This document shows positions 12,950 through 18,608 of a stretch of DNA of 18,608 nt, piece by piece. Each line of letters starts with the position of its first letter. The stretch's first letter is position 1. The stretch is taken from positions 1 through 18,608 of the forward strand of contig NZ_UQXD01000045.1 in assembly GCF_900544955.1 (NCBI RefSeq), given 5' to 3'. The DNA comes from an uncultured Oscillibacter sp. (lineage in GTDB: Bacteria > Bacillota > Clostridia > Oscillospirales > Oscillospiraceae). Position numbers and translations under genes: made by a program. The notes under the pieces are model-generated. The model was not told the origin of the DNA. It saw only the letters and a list, made by a program, of their open reading frames with translations, and did no database searches.

Positions 12950-13309
12950 CTATCTCTGGCCCTCCCCCAGACGCCGAAAGGCCAGCAGGGCCATGCCCCC
13001 CAGCCAGACCGCCAGCACGTCCCAGGGATCCCCCGCGGAGCGGGGGAGGTACAGCGGCGTCACCGCCTCCCAGAACCACCCGCAGCCCAGCAGGAACAGC
13101 GTCGCCGGGACCGGCCGGACCACCGCCGGACGCCGGGCCGCCCCCAGGGCGCCGTTCAGGATGCACAGCATCAGCGCCCCCGCCAGGGCGTCCGCCCCGT
13201 GCCAGGCCAGCAGCCGGTGCAGGTCCCCCGTGGTCCCGGGGATCAGAAACCAGCGGTTGAGGGCGTACAGCCCCAGGATGCCCGCCCCGGCGATTCCCCA
13301 GTGTCCCAT
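12950..13309 (-). CDS. Small integral membrane protein (weak VanZ-like resemblance)
   Basis: This predicted 119-residue protein has about four hydrophobic segments: GIAGAGILGLYALNRW (near 4-19), ALAGALMLCILNGAL (about 41-55), PATLFLLGCGWFWEAV (about 67-82) and VLAVWLGGMALLAF (about 96-109). The last part, DPWDVLAVWLGG, resembles the Asp-x-x-Asp-containing end of VanZ-like proteins, but this is weak. The ATG at 13309 is four bases past the TGA of the upstream HTH gene (TGACCATG) with no ribosome site of its own, so it probably depends on re-initiation after that gene. Co-expression suggests it works with the membrane-anchored regulator. Function unknown. Confidence 0.72.
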   Translation of the reverse strand: MGHWGIAGAGILGLYALNRWFLIPGTTGDLHRLLAWHGADALAGALMLCILNGALGAARRPAVVRPVPATLFLLGCGWFWEAVTPLYLPRSAGDPWDVLAVWLGGMALLAFRRLGEGQR

Positions 13310-13311
13310 GG

Positions 13312-14001
13312 TCAGAAAAAGGAGAGGATCAGCAGGGCGAGGATGACGGCGCCCACCACGCCCCAAAAGCCCAGGCCGCTGCGCTGGGGACCGGCGGGGG
13401 TGGGCAGCTCCATGGCCTTGGGCAGCTCCGCCAGAGCCTCGTCGGACGCCTCGCCGTCGTCCTGCACGATGTGGAGGTGGAAGCCCTCCGAGAGCAGGTG
13501 GGCGGCCACGTACTGGGCGGCGTGGTCCGTCAGGCCCCGGCGCAGGGTGGTGAGGGTGCCGTATGCCTCCAGCTGCTCGCCCAGGGCCAGGGCCTCCTCC
13601 CGGGAGTAGCCGCAGTATTTCTCCAGCGCCGCGGAGTCATAGCGGCCGCCGACGGCGGTGGCCACCACGGCGTAGCGGGGGCCCCGGGGCGGCATGGCCG
13701 GCAGGACGAAGCCGCAGACGGGGCAGATGGTGCCCGGGATCTCCCGGCCGCAGCAGGGGCAGGTGTCCGGCAGGTCGATGGCGGGGGTGGCGCCGCTCTC
13801 CGGCTCACGCCCCAGCAGCACGTAGTCGGCGGAGACGCGGAGGGTTTCGCACAGCCGGGCCACCGTGGCGGCGTCCGGCGCCGTCTGGCCCGACTCCCAC
13901 TTGCTCACCGCCTGTCGGGTGACGCCCAGCCGCTCCCCCAGCTGTTCCTGGGTCAGCCCGGCGGCCTTGCGCACGGCGGCGATGCGTTCGTTCAATTCCA
14001 T
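13312..14001 (-). CDS. Xre-family regulator with zinc ribbon and C-terminal membrane anchor
   Basis: This predicted 229-residue protein has an Xre-type HTH at residues 1-62 (RKAAGLTQEQLGERLGVTRQAVSKWESG), then a zinc ribbon with CxxC pairs at 81/84 and 93/96. A central domain follows (about 108-180; a GLTDHAAQYVAAHLLSEGF segment recalls ClpS/L7-L12-like folds, tentative). It ends in a transmembrane helix at 210-229 with the C-terminus at the membrane. The ATG at 14001 is preceded by AAAGGAGGA at ideal spacing; a longer frame from 14079 would run through the promoter. The promoter carries TGTCAACC repeats that are likely its own operators. A membrane-tethered repressor is inferred. Confidence 0.88.
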   Translation of the reverse strand: MELNERIAAVRKAAGLTQEQLGERLGVTRQAVSKWESGQTAPDAATVARLCETLRVSADYVLLGREPESGATPAIDLPDTCPCCGREIPGTICPVCGFVLPAMPPRGPRYAVVATAVGGRYDSAALEKYCGYSREEALALGEQLEAYGTLTTLRRGLTDHAAQYVAAHLLSEGFHLHIVQDDGEASDEALAELPKAMELPTPAGPQRSGLGFWGVVGAVILALLILSFF

Positions 14002-14025
14002 AGCGATTCCTCCTTTGCTGCCTCC

Positions 14026-14054
14026 ATGATACCAGAGGCCCCGCCGGTTGACAA
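14026..14054 (-). promoter_or_regulatory. Promoter of the zinc-ribbon HTH operon
   Basis: On the minus strand, a -35 TTGTCA (14054-14049), a 17-base spacer and a -10 TATCAT (14031-14026) precede the start codon at 14001 by about 25 bases. The -35 overlaps one GGTTGACA half-site (14046-14053) that recurs in the inverted repeat just upstream. Confidence 0.75.
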
Positions 14055-14072
14055 GCGACGGGGGATGGAAAT

Positions 14073-14093
14073 CTGTCAACCGCCGGTTGACAG
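14073..14093. promoter_or_regulatory. TGTCAACC inverted repeat: putative autoregulatory operator
   Basis: The arms CTGTCAACC (14073-14081) and GGTTGACAG (14085-14093) are exact reverse complements around GCC. A third identical half-site (GGTTGACA, 14046-14053) lies on the -35 of the minus-strand promoter. The pattern suggests cooperative repressor binding by the HTH protein encoded next to it. Further left and right, 14102-14120 and 14176-14193 hold additional palindromes without T-runs. Confidence 0.7.
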
Positions 14094-14221
14094 GGCCGGA
14101 AAGCGGCGGTTTCCGCCGCTCCTCGGACGGCTGCCCCGCCGCCGCACCGCGTTTGGGGCGGGGCGGGCCGGGGTATTTTCCGCCGGCGGAAAAAAGTGGG
14201 GCGCAGAAGTGGCAAGGCGCC

Positions 14222-14250
14222 TTGACACGCCGGGGGAATCCTGCTAATAT
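14222..14250 (+). promoter_or_regulatory. Promoter of the cysE-cysS T-box operon
   Basis: A perfect -35 TTGACA (14222-14227), 17-base spacer and -10 TAATAT (14245-14250) form a near-consensus sigma-A promoter. Transcription should start near 14257, immediately before the T-box leader. Confidence 0.9.
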
Positions 14251-14256
14251 ACTGAG

Positions 14257-14485
14257 TTACAAATGAATAGCGTGATGATCGGAAAGAGTAGCAGTGGACC
14301 CAATGGGCAGAGAGGGCGCGTCACCGGCTGAAAGCGTGCCTGCGGCGGGAGCTGTGAAGTGCGTCCGGGAGCGCGGGGGATGAGCCCCCCGTCCGGCCCG
14401 CGTCAGGGGCCTTCCTTGAGTGATAAAAGAGAGTGGAACCGCGATTCGTCGCCTCTCGTACTTTTTGGTACGGGGGGCGTTTTTC
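14257..14485 (+). promoter_or_regulatory. T-box riboswitch, cysteine specifier (UGC)
   Basis: The leader has the ordered marks of a T-box. They are the AGTA side of the specifier-loop S-turn (14287-14290), an AGAGAG GA-motif near 14311, and a distal-loop GGCTGA near 14326. On the 3' side GAA (14356-14358) is followed by one base and the codon TGC (14360-14362), the same GAA-N-codon arrangement as in the B. subtilis glyQS leader. The T-box sequence AGTGGAACCGCG is at 14432-14443. UGC specifies cysteine, matching cysE and cysS downstream, and UGGA can pair with a UCCA tRNA end. Uncharged tRNA-Cys should favour the antiterminator over the terminator at 14451-14484. Confidence 0.93.
14451..14484 (+). 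terminator. T-box regulated terminator
   Basis: GCCTCTCGTAC (14451-14461) pairs with GTACGGGGGGC (14468-14478), two positions being G-U, around a TTTTTG loop, followed by G and five T's. It immediately follows the T-box sequence, as expected for the competing terminator of this riboswitch class. Confidence 0.9.
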
Positions 14486-14517
14486 ATGCCTCCCGGCCGC
14501 ACAAGGAGAAGAAAACC

Positions 14518-15198
14518 ATGGCAAAACGAGTGACCCGTCTGGGCGGCCTGCTGGCCGCCTACCAGCGCCGGGACCCTGCGGCCCGGAGCAAGCTGGAGAT
14601 TTTTCTGCTGTATCCCGGGGTCCACGCGGTGATTTACCACCGGCTGGCCCACTGGCTCTACGGCCACCACCGCTTCTTTCTGGCCCGGTGCGTCTCCCAG
14701 TGGAGCCGCTTTTGGACCGGCATTGAAATTCACCCCGGCGCCACCATCGGCCACCGGCTGGTGATCGACCACGGCATGGGCATCATCATCGGCGAGACCA
14801 CGGAGATCGGGGACGACTGCCTGCTCTACCAGGGCGTGACCCTGGGCGGCACCGGCAAGGACAAGGGGAAGCGGCACCCCACATTGGGGAACAATGTACT
14901 GGTGGGCTCCGGCGCCAAGGTGCTGGGCCCCTTCACCGTGGGGGACAACGCCCGCATCGCCGCCGGCGCGGTGGTGCTGGGGGAGGTGCCTCCCAACTCC
15001 ACCGCCGTGGGCGTGCCCGCCCGGGTGGTGCGGGTGGCGGGACGGCCCGTGTACTACGCCGACGACGTGGACCAGATTCACATGGCGGACCCGGTGCTGG
15101 ATGAGCTGGTGGCCATGTCCCGGCGCATCGAGGAACTGGAAAAGGAACTGAAGGACCTGGAGAACACCGTGAAGAAAACGAAAGAGAGGACAGCCTGA
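14518..15198 (+). CDS. cysE: Serine O-acetyltransferase
   Basis: This 226-residue enzyme transfers acetyl from acetyl-CoA to L-serine, giving O-acetylserine for cysteine synthesis. A short N-terminal helical part (1-65) precedes a left-handed beta-helix of hexapeptide repeats. The catalytic histidine is in IDHGMGIIIGET (Asp84-His85), and the VTLGGTGKDKGKRHPT loop is the cysE signature. The short N-terminus is the form common in Gram-positives. A C-terminal coiled coil of about 25 residues (RRIEELEKELKDLENTVKKTKERTA) is an addition. The ATG at 14518 has AAGGAGA upstream; the frame open from 14359 lies inside the T-box leader and is not used. It is one base from cysS and under the Cys T-box. 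Confidence 0.96.
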   Translation: MAKRVTRLGGLLAAYQRRDPAARSKLEIFLLYPGVHAVIYHRLAHWLYGHHRFFLARCVSQWSRFWTGIEIHPGATIGHRLVIDHGMGIIIGETTEIGDDCLLYQGVTLGGTGKDKGKRHPTLGNNVLVGSGAKVLGPFTVGDNARIAAGAVVLGEVPPNSTAVGVPARVVRVAGRPVYYADDVDQIHMADPVLDELVAMSRRIEELEKELKDLENTVKKTKERTA

Positions 15199-15199
15199 A

Positions 15200-16651
15200 A
15201 TGGTTTTGTACAATTCGGCGACGCATCAAAAAGAGGAGTTTCAGACCCACACCCCCGGCCGAGTGGAGATGTACACCTGCGGCCCCACCGTCTATCACTT
15301 TGCCCACATCGGCAACCTGCGCAGCTATATCATGGAGGACGTGCTGGAAAAGTACCTGCGCTATGCCGGCTATGATGTGAACCGGGTGATGAACATCACC
15401 GACGTGGGCCACCTCAGCTCCGACGCCGACACCGGCGAGGACAAGATGCTCAAGGGCGCCAAGCGGGAGCACAAGACGGTCCTGGAGATCGCCCAGTATT
15501 ATACCGATGCCTTTTTTGACGACTGCCGGAAGCTGAACATCAGGCGGCCCGACGTGGTGCAGCCCGCCACCGGCTGCATCGACGAGTATATCCAGATCGT
15601 CTCCAAGCTGGTGGACACCGGCTACGCCTACCTGGCGGGGGGGAACGTGTATTTCGACTCCTCCCGGCTGGACCGCTACTACGTCTTCAACGACCACGAC
15701 GAGGAGGACCTGGCGGTGGGCGTCCGGGAGGGCGTGGAGGAGGACACCAACAAGCGCAACAAGAACGACTTCGTCCTCTGGTTCACCAAGAGCAAGTTTG
15801 AGGACCAGGCCCTGAAGTGGGACTCCCCCTGGGGCGTGGGCTATCCCGGCTGGCACATCGAGTGCTCCGGCATCTCCATGAAGTACAACGGGGAGTATCT
15901 GGACCTCCACTGCGGCGGGGTGGACAACGCCTTCCCCCACCACACCAACGAGATCGCCCAGTCGGAGAGCTATCTGGGCCACCCCTGGTGCTCCCACTGG
16001 TTCCATGTCCACCACCTGAACACCACCGGCGGCAAAATGAGCAAGTCCAAGGGCGAGTTTCTGACGGTCTCCCTTCTGGAGGAGAAGGGCTACGACCCCC
16101 TGGCCTACCGCTATTTCTGCCTCCAGAGCCACTACCGCAAGGCGCTGGTGTTCTCCTACGAAAACCTGGACAACGCGGTGGCGGCCTACAACAAGCTGAT
16201 CGCCCGGATTGCCGCCCTGCGGCCAGGGGACGGCCCGGTGGACCAGGCGGTGTTCGACGCCTGCCGGGAGAAGTTCCGCCAGCAGCTGGGGAACGATTTG
16301 AACACCTCCATGGCGGTGACGGCGCTGTTCGACGTGCTGAAGGCCAAGACCAGCGACGAGACGAAGCTGGCCCTCATCGGGGACTTTGACAGCGTGTTGT
16401 CCCTGAGCCTGCTGGAAAAGGCGGCGGAAAAGCGGGAGGCGGAGGCCAGGGCCCAGACTGCCCGGGCCGCCGGCGGGAGCTACACCGTCACCGGCGAGGG
16501 GGACCCCGCCATCGACGCCCTGGTGCTGGCCCGGTACGAGGCCAAGCGGGCCAAGAACTTCGCCGAGGCGGACCGCATCCGGGACGAACTGAAGGCCCAG
16601 GGCATTGAGATTACCGACACGAAGGACGGAGCCGCCTGGAAGCGGGTCTGA
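15200..16651 (+). CDS. cysS: Cysteinyl-tRNA synthetase
   Basis: This 483-residue class I aminoacyl-tRNA synthetase charges tRNA-Cys. Visible features are the N-terminal MYTCGPTVY with the zinc-ligand Cys27, the HIGH-type motif as HIGN (36-39), WHIECSGIS and LHCGGVDNAFPHHTNE carrying further zinc and cysteine-binding residues, and the KMSKSK loop (279-284). A C-terminal helical anticodon-binding part ends in ALVLARYEAKRAKNFAEADRIRDEL and GIEITDTKDGAAWKR, all standard for CysS. It starts one base after the cysE stop with GAGAGGA upstream and shares the T-box control. A nine-pair GC hairpin (16660-16680) without a T-run follows the stop. Confidence 0.98.
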   Translation: MVLYNSATHQKEEFQTHTPGRVEMYTCGPTVYHFAHIGNLRSYIMEDVLEKYLRYAGYDVNRVMNITDVGHLSSDADTGEDKMLKGAKREHKTVLEIAQYYTDAFFDDCRKLNIRRPDVVQPATGCIDEYIQIVSKLVDTGYAYLAGGNVYFDSSRLDRYYVFNDHDEEDLAVGVREGVEEDTNKRNKNDFVLWFTKSKFEDQALKWDSPWGVGYPGWHIECSGISMKYNGEYLDLHCGGVDNAFPHHTNEIAQSESYLGHPWCSHWFHVHHLNTTGGKMSKSKGEFLTVSLLEEKGYDPLAYRYFCLQSHYRKALVFSYENLDNAVAAYNKLIARIAALRPGDGPVDQAVFDACREKFRQQLGNDLNTSMAVTALFDVLKAKTSDETKLALIGDFDSVLSLSLLEKAAEKREAEARAQTARAAGGSYTVTGEGDPAIDALVLARYEAKRAKNFAEADRIRDELKAQGIEITDTKDGAAWKRV

Positions 16652-16659
16652 GAGAACCA

Positions 16660-16680
16660 CCGGCGGCCTCGGGCCGCCGG
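16660..16680 (+). other. GC hairpin after cysS, no T-run
   Basis: CCGGCGGCC (16660-16668) and GGCCGCCGG (16672-16680) pair perfectly around TCG, starting nine bases after the cysS stop. It lacks a T-run, so it may be a 3'-end-stabilising structure or a weak terminator. Confidence 0.5.
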
Positions 16681-16694
16681 CAAGCAGAGAAAGG

Positions 16695-16757
16695 ATGTGG
16701 GCAGGTGAGGCGCTGCATTGTGCTGTCTGGGATCGTCTTCAAAACATGACAGATTAA
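16695..16757 (+). other. Possible 20-codon leader ORF before the Vat-like gene
   Basis: An ATG at 16695 opens a 20-codon frame (starts MWAGEAL, ends LQNMTD) closing with TAA at 16755-16757, directly before the AAAGGAGAAGAGG ribosome site of the next gene. AAAGG touches its ATG with no spacing, which is poor for initiation, so it may be chance. Confidence 0.2.
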
Positions 16758-16770
16758 AGGAGAAGAGGTC

Positions 16771-17397
16771 ATGACGATTCCAGATTCCAAAGTGGTATAC
16801 CCCAGGACCGGCGACTTCCAGACGGTCTACCTGAAAAATGTGGTGAAGCGGCCCAGCATTACAGTGGGCGACTTCACCATCTACAATGATTTTGTCCGGG
16901 ACCCCCGGTTGTTCGAGGAGAACAACGTGCTCTATCACTACCCCATCAACGGCGACCGCCTGACGGTGGGAAAGTTCTGCTCCATCGCCTGCGGCGCCCG
17001 CTTCCTGTTCAACAGTGCCAACCACACCCTGCGCTCCCTCTCCACCTATCCCTTCCCGCTGTTTTACGAGGCCTGGGACCACGGGATGCACCCCACGCAA
17101 GCCTGGGACAACAAGGGGGACATCACGGTTGGAAACGACGTGTGGATCGGCTATGAGGCGGTGATTCTGGCGGGAGTCACCCTGGGGGACGGGGCCATTG
17201 TGGGCGCCCGGTCGGTGGTGACCCGAGACGTGCCGCCCTACACCATCGTGGGCGGCGTCCCCGCCCGGCCCATCCGCCGGCGCTTTTCTCAGGAGACCAT
17301 CGCGGCGCTGCTGGCGCTGCAATGGTGGGACTGGCCGCTGGAGCGGCTCTCCGCCGCCCTGCCCGCCCTCCAGGCGGGAGACCTGGCGGCACTCTGA
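16771..17397 (+). CDS. Vat-like xenobiotic (streptogramin A type) acetyltransferase
   Basis: This predicted 208-residue hexapeptide-repeat acetyltransferase is of the xenobiotic (XAT) type, closest by eye to Vat streptogramin A O-acetyltransferases. LYHYPINGDRLTVGKFCSI, the NSANH motif with the presumed catalytic His85, STYPFPLF, the GDITVGNDVWIG turn, the GDGAIVGARSVV repeats and the ending ALQWWDWP all follow the Vat order. The N-terminus (VVYPRTGDFQTVYLKNVV) is also compatible. ATG 16771 follows AAAGGAGAAGAGG. It stands alone between the cysS hairpin and a strong terminator, and I see no clear promoter, so read-through from cysS is possible. The true substrate may be an antibiotic, a sugar or another small alcohol. 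Confidence 0.85.
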   Translation: MTIPDSKVVYPRTGDFQTVYLKNVVKRPSITVGDFTIYNDFVRDPRLFEENNVLYHYPINGDRLTVGKFCSIACGARFLFNSANHTLRSLSTYPFPLFYEAWDHGMHPTQAWDNKGDITVGNDVWIGYEAVILAGVTLGDGAIVGARSVVTRDVPPYTIVGGVPARPIRRRFSQETIAALLALQWWDWPLERLSAALPALQAGDLAAL

Positions 17398-17408
17398 GCA
17401 AACATCCG

Positions 17409-17441
17409 AAAAAGCGGGACGGCTGGCCGTCCCGCTTTTTT
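17409..17441 (+). terminator. Intrinsic terminator after the Vat-like gene
   Basis: AAAAAGCGGGACGG (17409-17422) pairs with CCGTCCCGCTTTTT (17427-17440) around a four-base loop and ends in a six-T run (17436-17441). It begins 12 bases after the stop codon. Confidence 0.92.
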
Positions 17442-17443
17442 CC

Positions 17444-17472
17444 TTGACAAGGCGTGGGTGATTCGGTAGGAT
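17444..17472 (+). promoter_or_regulatory. Promoter of the XRE-cupin/GNAT unit
   Basis: A perfect -35 TTGACA (17444-17449), 17-base spacer and -10 TAGGAT (17467-17472) give a predicted start near 17479, 48 bases before the ATG at 17527. It starts three bases after the preceding terminator's T-run. Confidence 0.85.
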
Positions 17473-17526
17473 AAGGGGAGAATTTGTCAATATATTGGCT
17501 TTTTTGCCAGAGAAGGGCGGCAGGGC

Positions 17527-18081
17527 ATGGAACTGAACCGGGCGGTGGCGGAGAACATCAAGCGCATCCGAAAGAGCAAAAAGCTGAGCATGGAGCGGAC
17601 GGCGGCCATCGCCGGGGTCTCCCGCAGCATGCTGGGCCAGATTGAGCGGGGGGAGGCCAACCCCTCTGTGGCCATCCTGGGCAAGCTGGCGGCGGCGCTG
17701 AAGGTCCCGGCGGAGGTGCTGCTGGAGAACGACGACTTTGAGACGCTGCTGCTCTCCCGGGAGCTGGACAACAAGCCCCAGCGGCTGGACGGGGGAAAGG
17801 CGGTGCTGCGGCCCAGCTTTTCCTACGACGACACCACCCGCCAGGAGACCTTCTTCCTGGACCTGTACATCAGCGCCCGGTATGCGCCGGAGCCCTCCGT
17901 GCCCGGCTGCGTCTGTCACGCCACGCTGCTGGCGGGAACGGTGGCGCTGAACGCGGAGGGGCAGGCCTTTCAGCTGCTGGAGCGGGACGCCCTGCGCTTT
18001 GCGGCGGACCGGCCCTATTTCTTTGAGAACATGACCAACGCCACCGCCCGGCTGCTGCTGATCTACCAATATCTCAAATAA
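17527..18081 (+). CDS. XRE-family regulator with C-terminal cupin domain
   Basis: This is a 184-residue transcriptional regulator. The N-terminal HTH (about 8-64, RKSKKLSMERTAAIAGVSRSMLGQIERGEANPSVAIL) is of the HTH_3 type with the usual GxxNPS ending. A linker leads to a cupin-like sensor domain (about 105-182: FLDLYISARY ... HATLLAGTVALNAEGQAFQLLERDALRFAADRPYFFENMTNATARLLLIYQY) that usually binds a small effector. The metal-binding histidines of classic cupins are mostly missing, common in this regulator group. It has its own promoter and starts at an ATG after AGAAGGGCGGCAGGG. The GNAT gene follows after 12 bases, so it may regulate that gene and itself. Confidence 0.93.
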   Translation: MELNRAVAENIKRIRKSKKLSMERTAAIAGVSRSMLGQIERGEANPSVAILGKLAAALKVPAEVLLENDDFETLLLSRELDNKPQRLDGGKAVLRPSFSYDDTTRQETFFLDLYISARYAPEPSVPGCVCHATLLAGTVALNAEGQAFQLLERDALRFAADRPYFFENMTNATARLLLIYQYLK

Positions 18082-18093
18082 GGAGCTGCGCAC

Positions 18094-18576
18094 ATGGAAA
18101 TTCGGACCGCGGTCATGGGGGACCTTCCCGCCCTGGCCGCCATTGAGGCCGCCTGCTTCCCGGCGGCGGAGGCCGCCACGGAGGCGGCGTTTGCCGCCCG
18201 GCTGGCGGTGTACCCCAATCACTTCTGGCTGCTGGAGGAGGATGGCGCGATCCTCAGCTTTGTCAACGGCCTGGTCACCGACGAGCCGGACCTCCGGGAC
18301 GAGATGTACGGCGACGCCTCCCTGCACAACGAAAACGGCGCCTGGCAGATGATTTTCGGCGTCAACACCCTGCCCCAGTACCGGCGGCGGGGGCTGGCGG
18401 GCCAGGTGCTGCGGCGGGTGAGCGCCGACGCCCGGGCCCAGGGCCGCCGGGGCTGCGTGCTCACCTGCAAGGACCGCCTGGTGCCCTACTACGAGAAGTT
18501 CGGCTACCGCAGCGAGGGCGTCTCCGCCTCCACCCACGGCGGCGTGGTGTGGTATGCCATGCGGCTGACCTTTTGA
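18094..18576 (+). CDS. GNAT-family N-acetyltransferase
   Basis: This 160-residue Gcn5-related N-acetyltransferase has an N-terminal MEIRTAVMGDLPALAAIEAACFP (typical helix 1-2), a central strand DGAILSFVNGLV, the strand WQMIFGVNTLPQYR and the acetyl-CoA loop RRRGLAGQVLRRV (about 96-108). It ends LVPYYEKFGYRSEGVSAS. The AEAAT-type front and FVNGL strand are like the AANAT-type (arylalkylamine) subgroup often paired with XRE-cupin regulators in Firmicutes. The substrate is unknown. ATG 18094 has AAGGAG upstream. It is co-transcribed with the preceding regulator. Confidence 0.92.
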   Translation: MEIRTAVMGDLPALAAIEAACFPAAEAATEAAFAARLAVYPNHFWLLEEDGAILSFVNGLVTDEPDLRDEMYGDASLHNENGAWQMIFGVNTLPQYRRRGLAGQVLRRVSADARAQGRRGCVLTCKDRLVPYYEKFGYRSEGVSASTHGGVVWYAMRLTF

Positions 18577-18586
18577 CGAAGCGGCG

Positions 18587-18608
18587 CCGCCCGGTTTTGG
18601 CCGGGCGG
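18587..18608 (+). terminator. Probable terminator stem, cut by the window end
   Basis: CCGCCCGG (18587-18594) pairs with CCGGGCGG (18601-18608) around TTTTGG, 10 bases after the GNAT stop. The T-run expected on the right would fall outside the window. Confidence 0.6.

Noticed and set aside
14359..14517. Upstream extension of cysE
   Set aside because: This part is T-box specifier, antiterminator and terminator; the AAGGAGA site and family length place the start at 14518.
868..18537. Very long minus-strand open frames at 868-2877, 2915-5512, 5343-6914, 14933-16660 and 16480-18537
   Set aside because: They run antisense across well-recognised genes, have low-complexity His/Gly/Val/Leu-rich translations, lack ribosome sites and are expected by chance in GC-rich coding DNA.
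1..18608. CRISPR array, rRNA or diversity-generating retroelement
   Set aside because: No regularly spaced short repeats, no rRNA-like stretch and no reverse transcriptase; the gene-end duplications are single pairs, with no adenine-specific variation.

Overview
The window looks like a GC-rich Firmicute of the class Clostridia, most likely a gut Oscillospiraceae/Ruminococcaceae relative (Flavonifractor, Lawsonibacter or Oscillibacter type). The signs are a Cys T-box leader, clostridial families (DUF1385, a DUF6809-like small protein, EcsC, Cdd1), strong Shine-Dalgarno sites and sigma-A type promoters in a high-GC background. The lineage is inferred from gene content. Because of the high GC, many long antisense ORFs occur that are only shadows of real genes.

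Layout. 1-600: the 3' end of an SRAP (YedK/HMCES-like) gene, a bidirectional terminator, and a minus-strand tRNA-Leu(CAA) with encoded CCA and its own promoter. 742-5290: a lipoprotein with FG-GAP/VCBS-like motifs, an OmpR-type response regulator, an EcsC-family protein and a sensor histidine kinase, forming one envelope-signalling operon. 5309-7668: a new promoter, a DUF1385 membrane protein, a small unknown protein and prmC. 7989-9705: recA and recX. 9716-10584: a small minus-strand gene divergent from two tandem HTH repressor genes, around a 36-bp perfect inverted repeat that overlaps both promoters. 10601-12729: rimO, a Cdd1 helix-hairpin-helix protein and pgsA. 12904-14001 (minus): a zinc-ribbon, membrane-anchored HTH regulator and a small membrane protein, with a strong terminator. 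14222-16651: promoter, Cys-specific T-box leader, cysE and cysS. 16771-18576: a Vat-like xenobiotic acetyltransferase, an XRE-cupin regulator and a GNAT acetyltransferase.

The most unusual content is two intergenic 'hairpin-train' elements (2813-2974 and 7701-7831). Each consists of consecutive GC-rich hairpins, and each lies between two imperfect direct copies of the 3' end of the gene before it (response regulator, 59 bp; prmC, 84 bp). The hairpin sequences differ between the two elements, but short linkers (GGCGTG, CAAG...ACCCTTGG, AGTT, AAAAGGGYTCCCG) recur in the same order at nearly the same spacing. This looks like one family of small, probably mobile, structured elements that leave the flanking genes intact. 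A third junction duplication, of an HTH gene plus the first bases of rimO, has the same outcome: both flanking genes keep complete ends.

The rest is mostly conserved housekeeping with local regulation. Cysteine supply and tRNA charging are joined under one tRNA sensor (T-box, cysE, cysS). The recA-recX and rimO-pgsA blocks, which often sit together with cinA in Firmicutes, are both present but reordered, and cinA is absent from the window.
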